From the NCBI RefSeq assembly GCF_020379485.1, contig NC_063452.1, positions 13,495,065 through 13,559,064 of the forward strand: a stretch of 64,000 bases of DNA, in the 5' to 3' direction. The notes under the pieces were generated by a model. The model did not search any database. It was not told the DNA's origin and saw nothing but the letters and a program-made list of their open reading frames with translations. Source of the DNA: Brassica napus. Its lineage: Eukaryota; Streptophyta; Magnoliopsida; Brassicales; Brassicaceae. Within the stretch, counting starts at the first letter, position 1, and every line of letters starts with the position of its first letter. The position numbers and the translations under genes are program-made. This document shows positions 27,281 to 39,584 of the stretch, piece by piece.

Positions 27281-27800
27281 CCATCTTCGGTTACCCAAAA
27301 CATCTGGACAATATTTGAAAATTTTGAAGGTTCTGGATCAAACTTATCTGACTATTAGTGTTGTTGTAATATTTAAATTTTGTGTAATAGTTATGTCTTC
27401 ATGTATTTTTTTTAAAATCTTTTTGTTAAGTTTTTTTTTTTGTATATTGTTGTTGTCTAAATCTAGCTTAAAATATTTTAAATCTTATTTTAAAGTTTTA
27501 TTTAATTTTATGTGTCAAATTTAAAATCTGTAAACAAAATTTAAAATATTTATGAGATATTTTTTTTTTAAGAATTAAAATAATAAACGAGAAAATATTT
27601 ATGAATCATAAAGGTGATGTGTGATTGTAGGGACCAAAATGCAATTAAAAATATGAAACTTCAAATTTGAAGTTTTGAGTAGTGAAACTTCAAATATAGA
27701 GTTTCACTACTTAAAATTTCAAATTTGAAGTTTTGAAATTTATTTTTGGAGAGCAAAAAATTTCATATTTGAAGTTATAGAGTTTCTTTTGGAGATGCTC
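26699..27800. mobile_element. Harbinger-type element, 1.1 kb
   Basis: Termini GAGCATCTCCAAAGAGAAAC and its inverted partner ending TTTCTTTTGGAGATGCTC are flanked by TTA (26696-26698 and 27801-27803). The interior has a (CAA)n run at 27247-27281 and AT-rich sequence. No transposase is readable, so it is a large non-autonomous relative of the 690-927 and 29351-29504 MITEs. Confidence 0.75.
27247..27281. repeat. (CAA)n microsatellite
   Basis: About eleven CAA units inside the Harbinger-type element. Confidence 0.9.
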
Positions 27801-27865
27801 TTAAAGCAAATGTCATGTTCCATATATTTGACGTAGAAAATTCAATATTTGATAGGTAAATTATA

Positions 27866-28112
27866 CTCCCTCTGTTCGTAATAGATTTGTAATAGAAGAT
27901 TTTTGTTGTTTCAAAATAGACGATATTTTCATATTTTTATGTTATTTTTAATTTTATTGAAAAATGTGTAACCAATTAGATGTTTGAGTTATTTTTTCAA
28001 CTGGTTGAATGATTTTTAAATTATACTTTTAAAACTATTTTTTAGAAAAAAAAAATTCTTAATATTTGGGTACGAAGGCAAAAAAGCTTCATGTATTATG
28101 AAACGGATTGAG
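27866..28112. mobile_element. Degenerate Stowaway-like MITE, 247 bp
   Basis: Left end CTCCCTCTGTTCGTAATA and right end TTATGAAACGGATTGAG form imperfect inverted repeats flanked by TA. The flanks (ATAGGTAAATTATA and AAATTTATTGAGAATGATGTT) join to a diverged copy of 26561-26588 that lacks the insertion, which is an empty-site proof. Confidence 0.7.
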
Positions 28113-28504
28113 TAAAATTTATTGAGAATGATGTTTCTTGTTATTATTGAAAATCCATTTCCTGTTATTTTCAAAAAACAAAATGATGTTTCGTGTCACT
28201 AGTTGTCATTTGACGTAAATGTCTAGATTCTTAGTACTACTCGCTTTCATTCTTGTAGAATTCAATATGTAGACATGCATATGCTTATACGCTATCTATA
28301 AATTTATAGAAAACAATCCATGTTTGAAACGCGACTGAAGTCGCTAATTTTGCACCGGTAAAGTGCTCAGCGGAGCTCCGCCGCCACGAATTTACCATAG
28401 TAAGATTAAAACCCAGTAAATAAATAAAACATAACAATTTGGCAATTTCAAGTCCAAAATCATAATAATTTTATATTTTGATAATTTAGTGTTAGTAATA
28501 GATA
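28113..28504. other. Short palindromes in AT-rich DNA
   Basis: GCGACTGAAGTCGC (28330-28343) and a 12-bp perfect palindrome GCGGAGCTCCGC near 28371-28382 stand in AT-rich surroundings. Repeated GCGAC motifs are typical of CACTA-element subterminal regions, but no termini are visible. Confidence 0.3.
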
Positions 28505-29323
28505 TAGGGCTGGGCAAATAAACCTAATCCGAAAATCTGAACCGAATCCGATCCGATAAAAATGAATCCGAACCGATCAGAACCCGACGTAAATACCGAA
28601 TGGATTTTGTTTTGTGGTATTTTGGGTTATGGGTATTATCCGAACCGAACCCGAATCTAAATGGATATCCGATAGAACCCGAAACATTCAAAACCTCGAA
28701 AAGATTTTGTACCAAACATGATCTCAATTCCTAATATGTAACCAAAATACACTAAGAAATATTGAAAATGTAAAATACTTATCTATTACATGAAGGTTGA
28801 TGGTTGAAGATGACCGTTGAATCTTGAATTATTTAGATTTAGATTTTGTTTTCGTTAAACAATGTTTCTCATTTCATGAGAACTTGGTTTTCGTTTTATG
28901 TTTTTATTTATTTGGTTTTCTTTTTATCAGTAAATATGTTTACTTTTCGTTTGATTTTGAATGATCACGGTTGATGTTGCTTATTTTTTGAATTGATTTT
29001 ACTTAAGTTTTGGTTACAAAATAGGTACAAATCAGGTATTTTAAAACTGAAGAACCGATTTTACTCATGTTTTGGTTATAAAATAGGTAAAAATCAGGTA
29101 CTTTTAAACCGAAAAACCGATTGGGACCCGAATCCGAAAGTATATTGCGTTGTACCGGTTCTTTGAAGATTTACTAACCCCGACCCGAACCCGATAGAAC
29201 CCGAACCGGCCCCGAACTGAACTTTCATATAATCCGAATGGGACTGATTTTGATAAACCCGAAAAACCGAAACCCGATTGGATAAAACCGAAACCCGATT
29301 GGGACCCCGAATGCCCATGCCTG
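28505..29323. mobile_element. hAT-type MITE relative, about 820 bp
   Basis: Left end TAGGGCTGGGCA and right end TGCCCATGCCTG are imperfect inverted repeats of the same family as 11785-12425. The body repeats CCGAACCCG/GAACCCGAAC. The flanking 8-mers no longer match, so the insertion is old or an end is off by a few bases. Confidence 0.6.
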
Positions 29324-29332
29324 ATAAACTAA

Positions 29333-30001
29333 CGAAGGATCTAGTCATTAGGGCATCATCCCTGTTCCATAATTTACTCCAAAAATTGAATGGAAAATGC
29401 ATTATGAACAAAAAATAAAAAAAAATACTCTATTTATAGAGTAATCACTTTTTTATTCTTTCATTACTTTATTTTGCAATTATGGAGTGTGGATGGAGAT
29501 GCTCTTAGATCAAAAAAGAAGAACTCAAGGTATGAAGGTTTTAAGAGAAGTAGGAGAAACAAGAATCCGGTATAAGCCTAAGTGTTTCGAAGACTCGGTA
29601 TGAGGTAGAGGGTTCTAAGTTTCTCGAGTCATTGTATTGTTTCAGTTTATACGTGTCTCTTTCCTATTGGTCACGCGTGTGGTTTGCATGAGTGTAATCA
29701 GCTAGTTATAAAGCTGAGTGACCAAGTCCTTGAGTTGATTGTTGTGTTGTTGTGATCAGTCAAGATCAGAGAGAAAAGAGAGACGAGAGAGATAGTCTTG
29801 TAACGGAGCTCGCTTGTGAAGCAATATAGTGGTTGCTCGTTCGATCCCAGCTCCGTTGAGATATAGCGGTCCTACCTAGTTAACGGAAGGGTGCGAACAT
29901 CGGGTCAACACACCGACGAGTTGTTACAGTTATAGTCTTGTTCGTGCAATCGGAGATAAGGAAGAGATTATATCGAGGTTTCATCGGCTCTAATCCTCAC
30001 A
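29333..30001 (+). repeat. 5' LTR of copia element, with MITE insertion
   Basis: It matches 34218-34725 with scattered substitutions. The MITE at 29351-29504 accounts for the extra length. Confidence 0.88.
29351..29504. mobile_element. Harbinger-type MITE inside the 5' LTR, 154 bp
   Basis: Ends GGGCATCATCC and GGATGGAGATGCTC, flanked by TTA (29348-29350 and 29505-29507). The 3' LTR reads GTCATTAGATC at the same place and so preserves the empty site with a single TTA. Confidence 0.88.
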
Positions 30002-30029
30002 AATTGATATCAAAGCCATGTTCTCTGGC

Positions 30030-33000
30030 ATGGGCTCTTGCCGATTGAAGATGACGAAGATAATTCGAGTCAAGATGGCGACTCACCAGTTCGCGATGAC
30101 AATGTTCGACGGCACATGAGACTTCACAATCTGGAAGAAGAGGAAGTAAGCAAATCTCAGCGTACAAGGACTCAAAGACGTTCTTTCGGAAAGGATTCAA
30201 GATTCGAAAGAATCAGATACGAAGGTGGAAGATCAGAAGAAGAAAGATTCAGAAGAGTCCGCAAGATTAGAGCGAGACGAGAAGGCAATGAACCTCATAT
30301 TCAAGAGCGTTGAAGATCAAATTCTTCGGAAGATCGACAAATGCACTACAACAGCTCAGACATGGATGCTTCTTGATCGATTGTACATGACTCAGAGCTT
30401 ACCTAATAGAGTTCATGCGCAGCTGAAAGTTTACTCCTTCAAGATGCATGACTCCAAGACGATTGATCAAAACATGGATGATTTTCTCAAGATCATAGCA
30501 GACCTAAGTAACCTGAGCATTGAAGTTCCAGAGGAGGTTCAAGCCATCCTATTGCTCAACTCTCTTTCCGCCAGGTACAATTTCTTAAAGGAAACTCTAA
30601 AGTACGATCGTGATGCTATTAAGGTATATGAAGTAGCTAGTACGGCTAGGTCTAAGGAAAGCGAATTTACGGATGCGGTTAGTACTAGATCAAATGGTGA
30701 AGGTCACTTTGCTAGAGGAAGAACAGATAATAGAAATATTGGCTCTGGAAAGAATAAATACATGTCCAAGTCAAAGTCCAAAGATGGAAAGAGAGTCTGT
30801 TGGATCTGTTGAAAGGAGGAGCATCTTAAGAAGTTGCAGTGTTTCAAGTGGATTGAAAGAAACATGGACTCGCAGAGTGGTCAGGAGAGAGGAGAGGCAA
30901 CTTCAGTCAGAGACGACGCTAAGGATCTGGTTGGACTTCTAGTGTCAGAAGTGAATCTCAAACCAGGCGTTTCAGATCACACCGAGTGGGTATTGGATAC
31001 TGGTTGCACATTTCATATGGCACCAAGGAGAGACATATCCCTAAGTCTAAAGGAAGTGTCTTCAGGTAAGGTTCAAATGGTTAATAATTTAGTGTCTAAG
31101 ATAAAGGGTATTGGCTTAGTTAGATTCGAGAATCAAGATGGAACTACGTTTTTCCTTCATGACGTGAGGTTTATGCCAGAGATATCAAGAAATTTGATTT
31201 CACTTGGATCACTAAAAGACAAGGATTGCAAGTTTAAGGGCTCTAACGGTGTCCTAAAAGTTATCAAGGGTTGCATTGTGTTCATGAAGGGGATTAGGAG
31301 GCAGTCCCTATACATTCTCCAGGGTGAAGCAAGGATATCAAAATCTAATGCAGTAGATGCAGACACAGAGAAGTCAGTGTTAAGTCAAGATCAATCAATG
31401 ATGTAGCATAGTCGTTTAGGCCATATTGGTCATAAAAAACTTAATGAGCTAGCACGAAAAGGATGTTTTGAGGGCAGGAAGATAACCGAATACAAGATCT
31501 GTGAAGACTGTGTTATGGGGAAGTCTCAACGTGTGAGCTTTGGTGCTGCTCAGCACGTCACCAAGAACAAGTTGGACTATGCCACTCGGACTTATGGGAA
31601 TCACCTAATGTTCCATTCAGTCTGAGCAAGTGTCTGTATTTTATCTCATTGACTTATGACTATTCCCGAAAGGTTTGGGTTTACTTCTTAAAATTGAAAG
31701 ACGAGGCATTCAGAAACTTCAGGGAATGGAAGCAAATGGTGGAGACACAGTCAGAAAGAAAGGTGAAGAAATTAAGAACGGACAATGGTCTCGAGTTTTG
31801 CAACAGAGAATTTGATGGGTTCTGCAAGCAAGAAGGAATCATCAGGCATAGGACTTGCACCTATACGCCCCAGAAGAATGGAGTGGCAGAGAGACTTAAT
31901 AGATCAATCATGAACAAAGTGAGGAGTATGCTCAATGAGAGTGGTCTTGGTCAAATATTTTGGGCTGAAGCAGCGACTATGGCAGTGTATCTCATTAACA
32001 TATCACCATCATCTGCAATCAATTTCAAAGTTCCGGAGGAAATGGGTACATCAGTAATGCCAAGTCTTCCAGGCCTTAAAAGGTTTGGTTGTCTCGTTTA
32101 TATACACTGCAGACGATGGTAACTCGAGCTAAGAGCTAAGAGGGGCGTGTTCACTGGAAACCCTGAAGGCATAAAGAGTTTCAAAGTCTGGGTTATGGAA
32201 GAACAAAAATGTGTCATCAGCAGGAACGTTGTTTTTAGAGAAGACAAAGTATTCAAGGAGTTATCTGATGAGGGCGAGGAGTCCCATGATCTACAGTTAA
32301 GTCCAAAGCAGAAGATTGTGAATGTTGAGTATGAAGAGTCTTCAGGACAAATGAGTGATGTTCAAGGTGAGGTCATTATTTCAGATTCTCAGAACGGTGA
32401 TAGTGAAGAATCAGCGCCTGATCAAACAAACGAAGAAAGTTTAAGTGACTACTTACTTGGCAGAGACATAACACGAAGACATATCATCCCACCAGTCAGA
32501 TTTAGTGATTACGAGTGTGAGTTTGTTTCATATGAGGAAGAATATGCTGTTCTCATGCGCGTGTTAGCTGAAGATGGAGGCTCTCAGCCAAAGAGTTTTC
32601 AAGAAGCAATGAGAGATGCTGACAGTGACAAGTGGATAAAAGCAGCTAAAGAAGAGATGGTTTCTCTAATCAAGAACCAAACTTGGAAGTTGGTTGACAA
32701 ACCATAGGGGAAGAAATCCATCAGGTGTAGATGGTTCTTCAAGAGAAAACCAGGGATTTTGGGTGTTGAAGATCCGAGATACAAAGCGGGACTGGTTGCA
32801 AAGGGTACTCATTGAAAGAAAGGATAGATTATCAAGAGATCTTCGCACCAGTAGTTAAACATGTATCTATCAGATATATGTTATCTGATGTAGTTCATCA
32901 TGATATGGAACTTTAACAAATGGATGTAAAAACAGGATTCCTCCATGGAGAGATTGAAGAGTTCATCATCATGGATCAGCCTAAGGGTTTTGAAGACAAA

Positions 33001-34119
33001 GAGCATCCAGAAAAAAGTTTGTCAACTTGAAAGATCCATTTATGGTCTCAAGCAATCACCCCGACAATGGAATAAGCGCTTCAACGACTTCATGAAGGTG
33101 ATTCAGTTCAATAGAAGCCAGTATGACAGTTGTGTATACTTCAAGGAGATTGAGAAGAATGGAGGATACATATACATGCTTCTATATGTAGATGATATCC
33201 TAATAGCGTCCAAGAATAAAGAAGAAGTTCAGAAGCTCAGGATTTTTCTTAGCAGTGAGTTCGAAAAGAAGGACTTAGGGGACGCGAAGAAGATTCTCAG
33301 GATGGAGATCGAGAGAGACAGAACATCAGGTTGCTTGTGGGTGTCACAGGAAGGATATCTCATAAGAGTTCTGGTAAATTTCAAAATGGATCAGTGTAAG
33401 TATGTAGCAACACCGATGGGAGCTCATATTTAACTAAGTACGCCTATGGATGAAGAATATAAGGAGAAGGTGGAGTCTATGAGAGATGTTCCTTATGCCA
33501 TGATCGGAACAAGATCTGATCTTGTTTACTCAGTAGGCCTGATAAGCAGATTCATGAGCAAGCCGCTACATGAACATTGGAGTGCAATAAAATGGGTCCT
33601 AAGGTACATTCAAGGAACGTTAGACACACAGCTGTGTTACAAGAAGCAAGGAGAGTTTATTGTGAGAGGTACTGCAATTCATACTATGCCACAGACCTGG
33701 ATCATCGGAGATCGATAAATGGAATTGTTTACACAACTGGAGGTAATACGATAAGTTTGAGATCACCGCTTCAACAGGTCGTTGCTCTCTCAACTACAGA
33801 AGCTGAGTATATCTCTCTCTCAGAAGCAATCCAAGAAGTTTTATGGTTAAAAAGTCTTGTAGAAAAGCTTGGTTTTAAACAAGAATCAGTGGAGATTTAT
33901 TGTGACTCTCAAAGTGCCATTGCATTATCGAAGAATGCAGTGTTCCATGAGAGAACAATACACATGGCGGTGAAGTACAATTTTGGGCGAGATTGGATAA
34001 GAAAGGGAGTGATCAAGGTTACAAAGATCGCTACTGCTTACAACCCTACTGATATTTTTACTAAAGTACTTCCGGTGTATAAAGTGAAGGATGCTCTACA
34101 GTTCCTTCGTGTTTCCTGA
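30030..34119 (+). pseudogene. Copia gag-pol remnant
   Basis: Gag (UBN2 type) is open at about 30225-30812 and stops inside the zinc knuckle: CWIC is followed by TGA where a Gly is expected. The protease motif LDTGCTFH is near 30994. A TAG at 31404-31406 interrupts the pre-integrase segment (HSRLGHIGHKKL follows). Integrase residues are readable to 32122 (RTDNGLEF, PQKNGVAERLNR). RT starts near 32590 with a stop after LVDKP; YGLKQSPRQW and LLYVDDILIA are at about 33035-33210. RNase H (EAEYISLSEA, CDSQSAI) ends at 34119. At least six stops or frameshifts make it non-functional. Codon and frame pattern is that of a once complete single polyprotein. Confidence 0.88.
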
Positions 34120-34217
34120 AGATAAAGAAGAGGTGTTGGCATCGGTCAAGATGCATGTGTTCCGTCAAGAACATAAGAAGGGTGTTAGAGGTTAATCTAA
34201 TGCCTAAGGTTGAGATT

Positions 34218-34725
34218 TGAAGGATCTAGTCATTAGATCAAAGAAGAAGAACTCAAAGTATGAAGGTTATAAGAGAAGTAGGAGAAAGAAAAATCCGGTA
34301 TAAGCCTAAGTGTATCGAAGACTCATTATGAGGTCGAGGGTTCTAAGTTTCTCGAGTCATTGTATTGTTTCAGTTTATACGTGTCTCTTTCCCATTGGTC
34401 ACATTTGTGGTTTGCACGAGTGTAATCAGCTAGTTATAAAGCTGAGTGACCAAGTCCTTGAGCTGATCGTTGTTGTTGTGAGTCAAGATTAGGGAGAAAA
34501 GAGAGACGAGAGAGAGTATTGTAACTGAACTCGCTTGTGAAGCAATATAGTGGTTGCTGGTTCGATCCCAGCTCCGATGAGCTATAGTGGCCCTTCCTAG
34601 TTAACGGAAGGGTTCGGTGAACACTGGGTCAACACACCGACGAGTCATTACGGTTTTAGTCTTGTTCGTGCAATCGGAGATAAGGAAGAGATTAGATCAA
34701 GGATTCATCAGCTCTAATCCTCACA
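34218..34725 (+). repeat. 3' LTR of copia element
   Basis: Begins TGAAGGATCTAGTC and ends TCCTCACA, followed by target duplication ACTAA. A purine-rich tract AAGGTTGAGAT precedes it. Confidence 0.88.
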
Positions 34726-34730
34726 ACTAA

Positions 34731-35200
34731 GTTCAAATAAAGTAAATCGCAAAAATGGGTATTTATGTTGAAACACACAAAACACGGTTGCAACTTAAGT
34801 TAGACCTCGAGGAATTAGAAGAAAATCGAAATTACATTTATATCCTTTTTAAGAAGATCATTAAACACACAAAAATGCATTTTGGTGTCTTCGAACTCGG
34901 GTTCCATTGAAAATTTAAAGCTTTACTCATCGCTTTTTTGATAAAAATATTTAATTTATGTATAATGTTAGAGAGCTTTAGCCAAGCCCAAAAAAAAACA
35001 GTGACTACTCTAGGACACGTGAGCCTCAAACCAACGAGATAAAGGGCCCTGCAGCTTAGGCTTCATGCAGTACTTTGTAGACATAATACGGTTCCTCACT
35101 GTCTTGTTAATTAGCCGAGCCAGTTGGTCCACCGGTTTAGCTGTACTATTGTGTTTCCTATCATTCATCTCTTTTCAAATGAAATAAATAGTGACTTGTA
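34731..35200. other. Anonymous intergenic DNA
   Basis: No gene, RNA or element end is recognised here. Confidence 0.3.
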
Positions 35201-35209
35201 GCACCAATC

Positions 35210-35431
35210 TTAGGAAGACAAAATTAAGCCGGTGATATGTTCTTGTGAGCAACTGCAGAGAGGTGTATCCCAGTTTGGATCAGGTTTAGCTGCAAATAAA
35301 TTCTCCACGGCTTGCAGCCATAACGTGGAAGTGTACGGACATGCGAAAAAGGTTTTGAGTCTCATCTGGTTCACCACAGAATAGGCATCCTTGCGGCTGA
35401 CCACATCTACGAGTACGGTGACCAGAACCAT
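35210..35431 (-). pseudogene. LINE zinc-binding domain fragment
   Basis: The minus strand reads TFFACPYTSTLWLQAVENLF, matching the zf-RVT region that follows reverse transcriptase in plant non-LTR elements (HLFFACPYT.. with the CxxC just before altered). Only this piece is left. Confidence 0.65.
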
Positions 35432-35444
35432 GCCTATCTCTTAA

Positions 35445-35605
35445 AGATGTGTTGTATAAATTTTTTTTTTAAACTACTTCATTTGTCATTTTATTTTTGG
35501 TAGAAAAATATTTAAAAGATGTGTTGTATATATTTTTTTAAATAACTACTTCATTTGTCATTTCTGGATAAAAATATTTTAAAAGGTATGTTGTATAACT
35601 AAAAA
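35445..35605. repeat. Short tandem duplication, about 70-75 bp period
   Basis: AGATGTGTTGTATA, a T-run, AACTACTTCATTTGTCATTT and AAAAATATTT recur; two full copies and a third partial one (AGGTATGTTGTATAAC). Confidence 0.7.
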
Positions 35606-38600
35606 AAAGTTCTCCGAGTTCTCTTTGATTTTTTTCTACTTTTCTGGTAACTCATTAAGCCCGAGTGAGCCGAACGCGTACCGCCTGTCGAGTTTTTAAA
35701 CCTTGGAAAATATAAACAATACATAAATACATGATTAAGTGTTAAAATTAAATAGATCTATGTGATAGAGTGAGTAGGGTCGGCTATTCGATTTAAATAT
35801 CGGTTTGGTTTGTATTCGTCTTAGTTTGTTTGGATCTGAAATTTTTTAACTCAAGCCAACCGAAATTAATTTGGTTATATTTGTGTTTGGTATGTTTTGG
35901 TTTGTGTTTCTTTCGGTTTTGTTCGGTTTTGTTGTGTTGGTTGAGTTTAATCGAGTTGGTTATAGTTTTGTTATAGTTTGGTTATGAAAATTTAATTTAT
36001 TAAACATAAAGCAAATCATCATTTAACACTAAATTATTAAATTCTTTATATATAAATTTATATTACATAAAAATGTAGAAGATGTAATACAATAATTTTA
36101 TATTAATATCTTCGAACCTAATATAAATATTATAGGTATTTGGTTTTGTTGAAATTGTACAAAATTCATGTTCTTTAATTTTATTGTGATTTGTGCTTTT
36201 CTTTTCATTTAAAATAAAATATATAAAATTATATTTAGTATTTAGATTAGATAGTTAAATATTTCAAATTTTAATATTATTATTATGTTTAATTAATTTA
36301 ATTAAATAAACGCTTTAGTTTTCCTGTTTGGTTTGTTTTAAACCCAACTAAATCGAATTATTTGGATTGATAATTCTTTTAAGAATTTTAACAATTGTGT
36401 CATATATTTTGGTTTGATTCGGGTCTTTTTGAGTTTGACTGGTTTAGTTTGATTTTTCGTTTTTTTTCTTCCAATCACTAGAAATAACGTTGAAACGGTC
36501 AAACTGATTTAGGCTGTTATATGTGAATCGATGTGATGGTGGTGGTCCTAGGCTATACAGCCATTTAATTCTTTTTTTCATTCTTCTTTTAATAAGTAAA
36601 ATATTTGTGTTCACAACTACATCGTCATCGAAGTTAACCCAGAAAGTTACCATATTTTGTATAAATTGAATTGATCGGAGATGGTTAGATTTACTTTTCT
36701 GTCACAGTTTAAATTTACTTTGATCAGTTTTTGTATGACCAATAATTTGATTAAATTTCTTGTTGATTGTGTTTAGATAAAAAAATTTTTTTAGCGCTTT
36801 TCATTTAAGAGAATCTTGAATGTTTTATTTTGATAATTATAATATATTTTTGTTTTTTCTTACAGATAGTTTGAGTATTGAATCTATTTAAAAAAACGTG
36901 TAATATATGAACTTTTATTCATGATCATAATCATATGCTATGAAATTTTCTTATGATATCATGACATGTATTGTTGTGGATACCAAATATTGTTTTCTTC
37001 AAAACTCTTAAATCGCATTGAATATTTAAATATCACTACTAAACAGTAATCCGGTGGTAGCAATTTCCTCAGACGGCACTTTAGCGCTGCACGTTTTTTT
37101 TTTACCATTGATTTATTATGATATTACAATTATGATAAAAATTACATAGATGATCCGACAACCGACAATACTATCTGCCTTATAAGATTTACTCCTAACT
37201 GCATCACCTGAGCCGTCCTACGAAGATCACGCCTGACCGAGTTTACTTGTACCATGTTGAAGATCCCTTGTAAGTCTTTCTTCCGTAACCTGTATAATTG
37301 TTTAATAAATCAATTTTTCAGAGAATTGAAACATGGATCTACTAGTATAGAAGCATCGATGAACTATCTATTGACGTTTTATAATGGCAAAAAGAAAAAG
37401 AAGAAAACAGCGATGGTATAGGTGTAAAGTTATTCACGGATCTTTGGAATTATCAACCACTTGCATGATGCATATTTTTAGTTTATGTCTTATAAATAAA
37501 AGTTCTTATTTCCTTATTAGCTGCGACGTGGTCATTCAACTTAGAGATTACAATTTCTGCAAATAGTTGTCTGCTCATCATCTTAAGAACATGCATGCAT
37601 GATGCATATCTTTAATTAATATCTTATATAGAGTTCTCATCTTAAGAACATGCATGCATGATTACAAGAACATGCATGCATGATGGATCCATCATGCGAA
37701 AAAAAATGAAGAAGCTGATCTTGAAGCATGAATCGATAGAATCCAAAATCAACACCTAAACAAATCGATTGATCTTAGCAAAGCTGATAATGTAATTGAT
37801 CGATCCGACTCAATGATCGGTAGATCAGGAAAGCTGAAGACAAATAAGAATGGATTGAGTGATCCAGAAACGCGATCAATGGATCAAAAACACACAAGCC
37901 TGTCTGAAATTTTCATTTTTCATGTTTGGTGGTGCCATTTTTCGTAAGTGGTCCATTATCTACAAATACTTCCTAGGATGAAGTTATGTTATATGACTTT
38001 ATTTTTGAACCCATGCTTTATCTTTTTTATCTAATTATACATATCTTATCAAAGATCTCTTGTATTTTTTGGTTATGTCTAAGTACTCTAGAGTTTTAAA
38101 GGAAAAGAAAAAATGAATGTCTAATTGTTTGATTGTGAATTTTTCATTAGATTTCTTCACTTGGATTGATATTTTATTGTTTGAACTTGATTCATCACCT
38201 AGTTCATAATCTTAGGTTAATTGAATACATCGAGAGTTGATTTGATTGCTTGAAAATAATCTATATGAGCAAAGTGTCATTAGCCAGCGGGAATTGATGT
38301 TGTTGCACTTTATGAACCTATCGAAACTCAAATTTTATGCATGCTTAATCTCGAGATTCAACATGAGTTAGTTCTCTAAGTCTTGGAACCACGAGAATGG
38401 AAATATTATACATTTTTGTTTTGAGTTCCAGAATGGTTGTTCTTTGATTCTATGATAAATTGTCTACATTAATGATATTATTTCCAACGATTTTTCTAAT
38501 GCATAATGTTTTTATTTATTGTTTATATCTGCATATTTACTTTTCTGCTTAGCTTTAGGACAACAAACTTATTTTTTCCGTTTGAGGTTAACTCTATTCT

Positions 38601-39584
38601 CAAAGACTTATTGTATAATTTTGGTCTATATGGATTTTATTTGAATATATGCAAGTGTGATTAGAGGGTTAAAACTCTATGCTATTATATGTGTGTGGAA
38701 TTGTTATAACAGATATACAAAATATTTTGTGAACATAAAGCAATGATGCATATTCTTACCCTCAAATACACAAATTAATGCTAGTAACGGGATCTTAGTT
38801 ACATTTCGGAAAAATAAACCAGGTTTATCAACCAGGTGATAGTGGTCTAGTGGCAGGCGAATTTCAGGTTGTTAAGTTATTTAGATTTGAAAACACTCTA
38901 CTACATTCCATCGTGTAGCGGATACACGCCCATTGTTTACGATATATTTGAATATCAGGAGAGAGAATCCATTTGTAGATTATTTTATAGATCTTGAATA
39001 TTCAATGTTAATTATTTTTTTAAAAAAGAAACTGGTTTATCAGGGAATGATGATTAAATAATTGTCTAAATTATCACATGGTCTAACACCACAAGTCACA
39101 CCACATGCATGCATTATTTCATTTAATGTATGTAGATATTATATGAATACGGTATATAAACTGATATATATCAGTAGATATACGCCTTGCTGACACGGTT
39201 CGTCGTGTTATTATGACTGACATAAATTATTACTGGTAAATTTAAGAATGTTTTTCCTCAGAAAATATGGTGCTTGGATTGTTATTGAGTCGATTATAAA
39301 TTTGATTTCTTAAATAAAATTTTGTTATCTATTTAAGTGATTATTTGTAAAATTTAATTTGATTATCAATATCAATAAAATACATTTATATTTCTAGTAT
39401 TCTTTTTAGAAAATACTTTAGAATTAAATGTGTTTGAACTGAAATAGTTAAATAATAGATTATTTATAAAAAAAAATGATTTTCATTACTGTATAAGTGA
39501 GACATAATACGGAAAAAATGATTTGATGACCACAAAATCAATTATAAAGTTTTTAATTCTGTCCTTATGGACATCTTACCTTTA
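35606..39584. other. AT-rich intergenic DNA, no gene supported
   Basis: About 35774-36440 has the GGTTTGGTTT texture of the hAT MITE family but lacks a matched right end. Three CATGCATGCATG blocks lie at 37590-37682. 37690-37910 is rich in GATCGAT-like words. 38000-38900 has the look of retroelement untranslated sequence. A perfect tRNA A-box match TGGTCTAGTGG near 38849 has no B box. No open frame here shows a family signature. Confidence 0.35.
37590..37682. repeat. Triplicated AAGAACATGCATGCATG block
   Basis: CATGCATGCATG occurs at 37590-37601, 37649-37660 and 37671-37682, each preceded by AAGAA. The 8-mer CATGCATG is the RY motif bound by B3 factors of seed programmes; no gene nearby makes that meaningful. 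Confidence 0.7.

Larger units (their letters stand above)
29333..34725 (+). mobile_element. Ty1/copia LTR retrotransposon, dead
   Basis: The 5' LTR is 29333-30001 and the 3' LTR 34218-34725 (508 bp). Without its nested MITE the 5' LTR is about 512 bp. The 5-bp duplication ACTAA flanks both sides (29328-29332 and 34726-34730). The 5' LTR begins CG instead of TG; both end CACA. A primer-binding site resembling the initiator-Met complement lies at 30004-30017. Order gag, protease, integrase, RT, RNase H marks it as copia. Every domain is interrupted. Confidence 0.92.

Noticed and set aside
28497..29331. Target duplication for the hAT-like element at 28505
   Set aside because: Flanking 8-mers AATAGATA and ATAAACTA do not match.
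34183..34217. Alternative 3' LTR start TGTTAGAGG at 34183
   Set aside because: The 5' LTR has no such sequence, and target duplication ACTAA fits a start at 34218 (TGAAGG; CGAAGG in the 5' copy).
35774..36440. Complete hAT MITE starting TAGGGTCGGCTATTCG
   Set aside because: The body texture fits, but no inverted right end or duplication was found.
38845..38865. SINE-like tRNA A box TGGTCTAGTGG
   Set aside because: No B box (GGTTCGANTCC) within 30-70 bp and no tail or target duplication.
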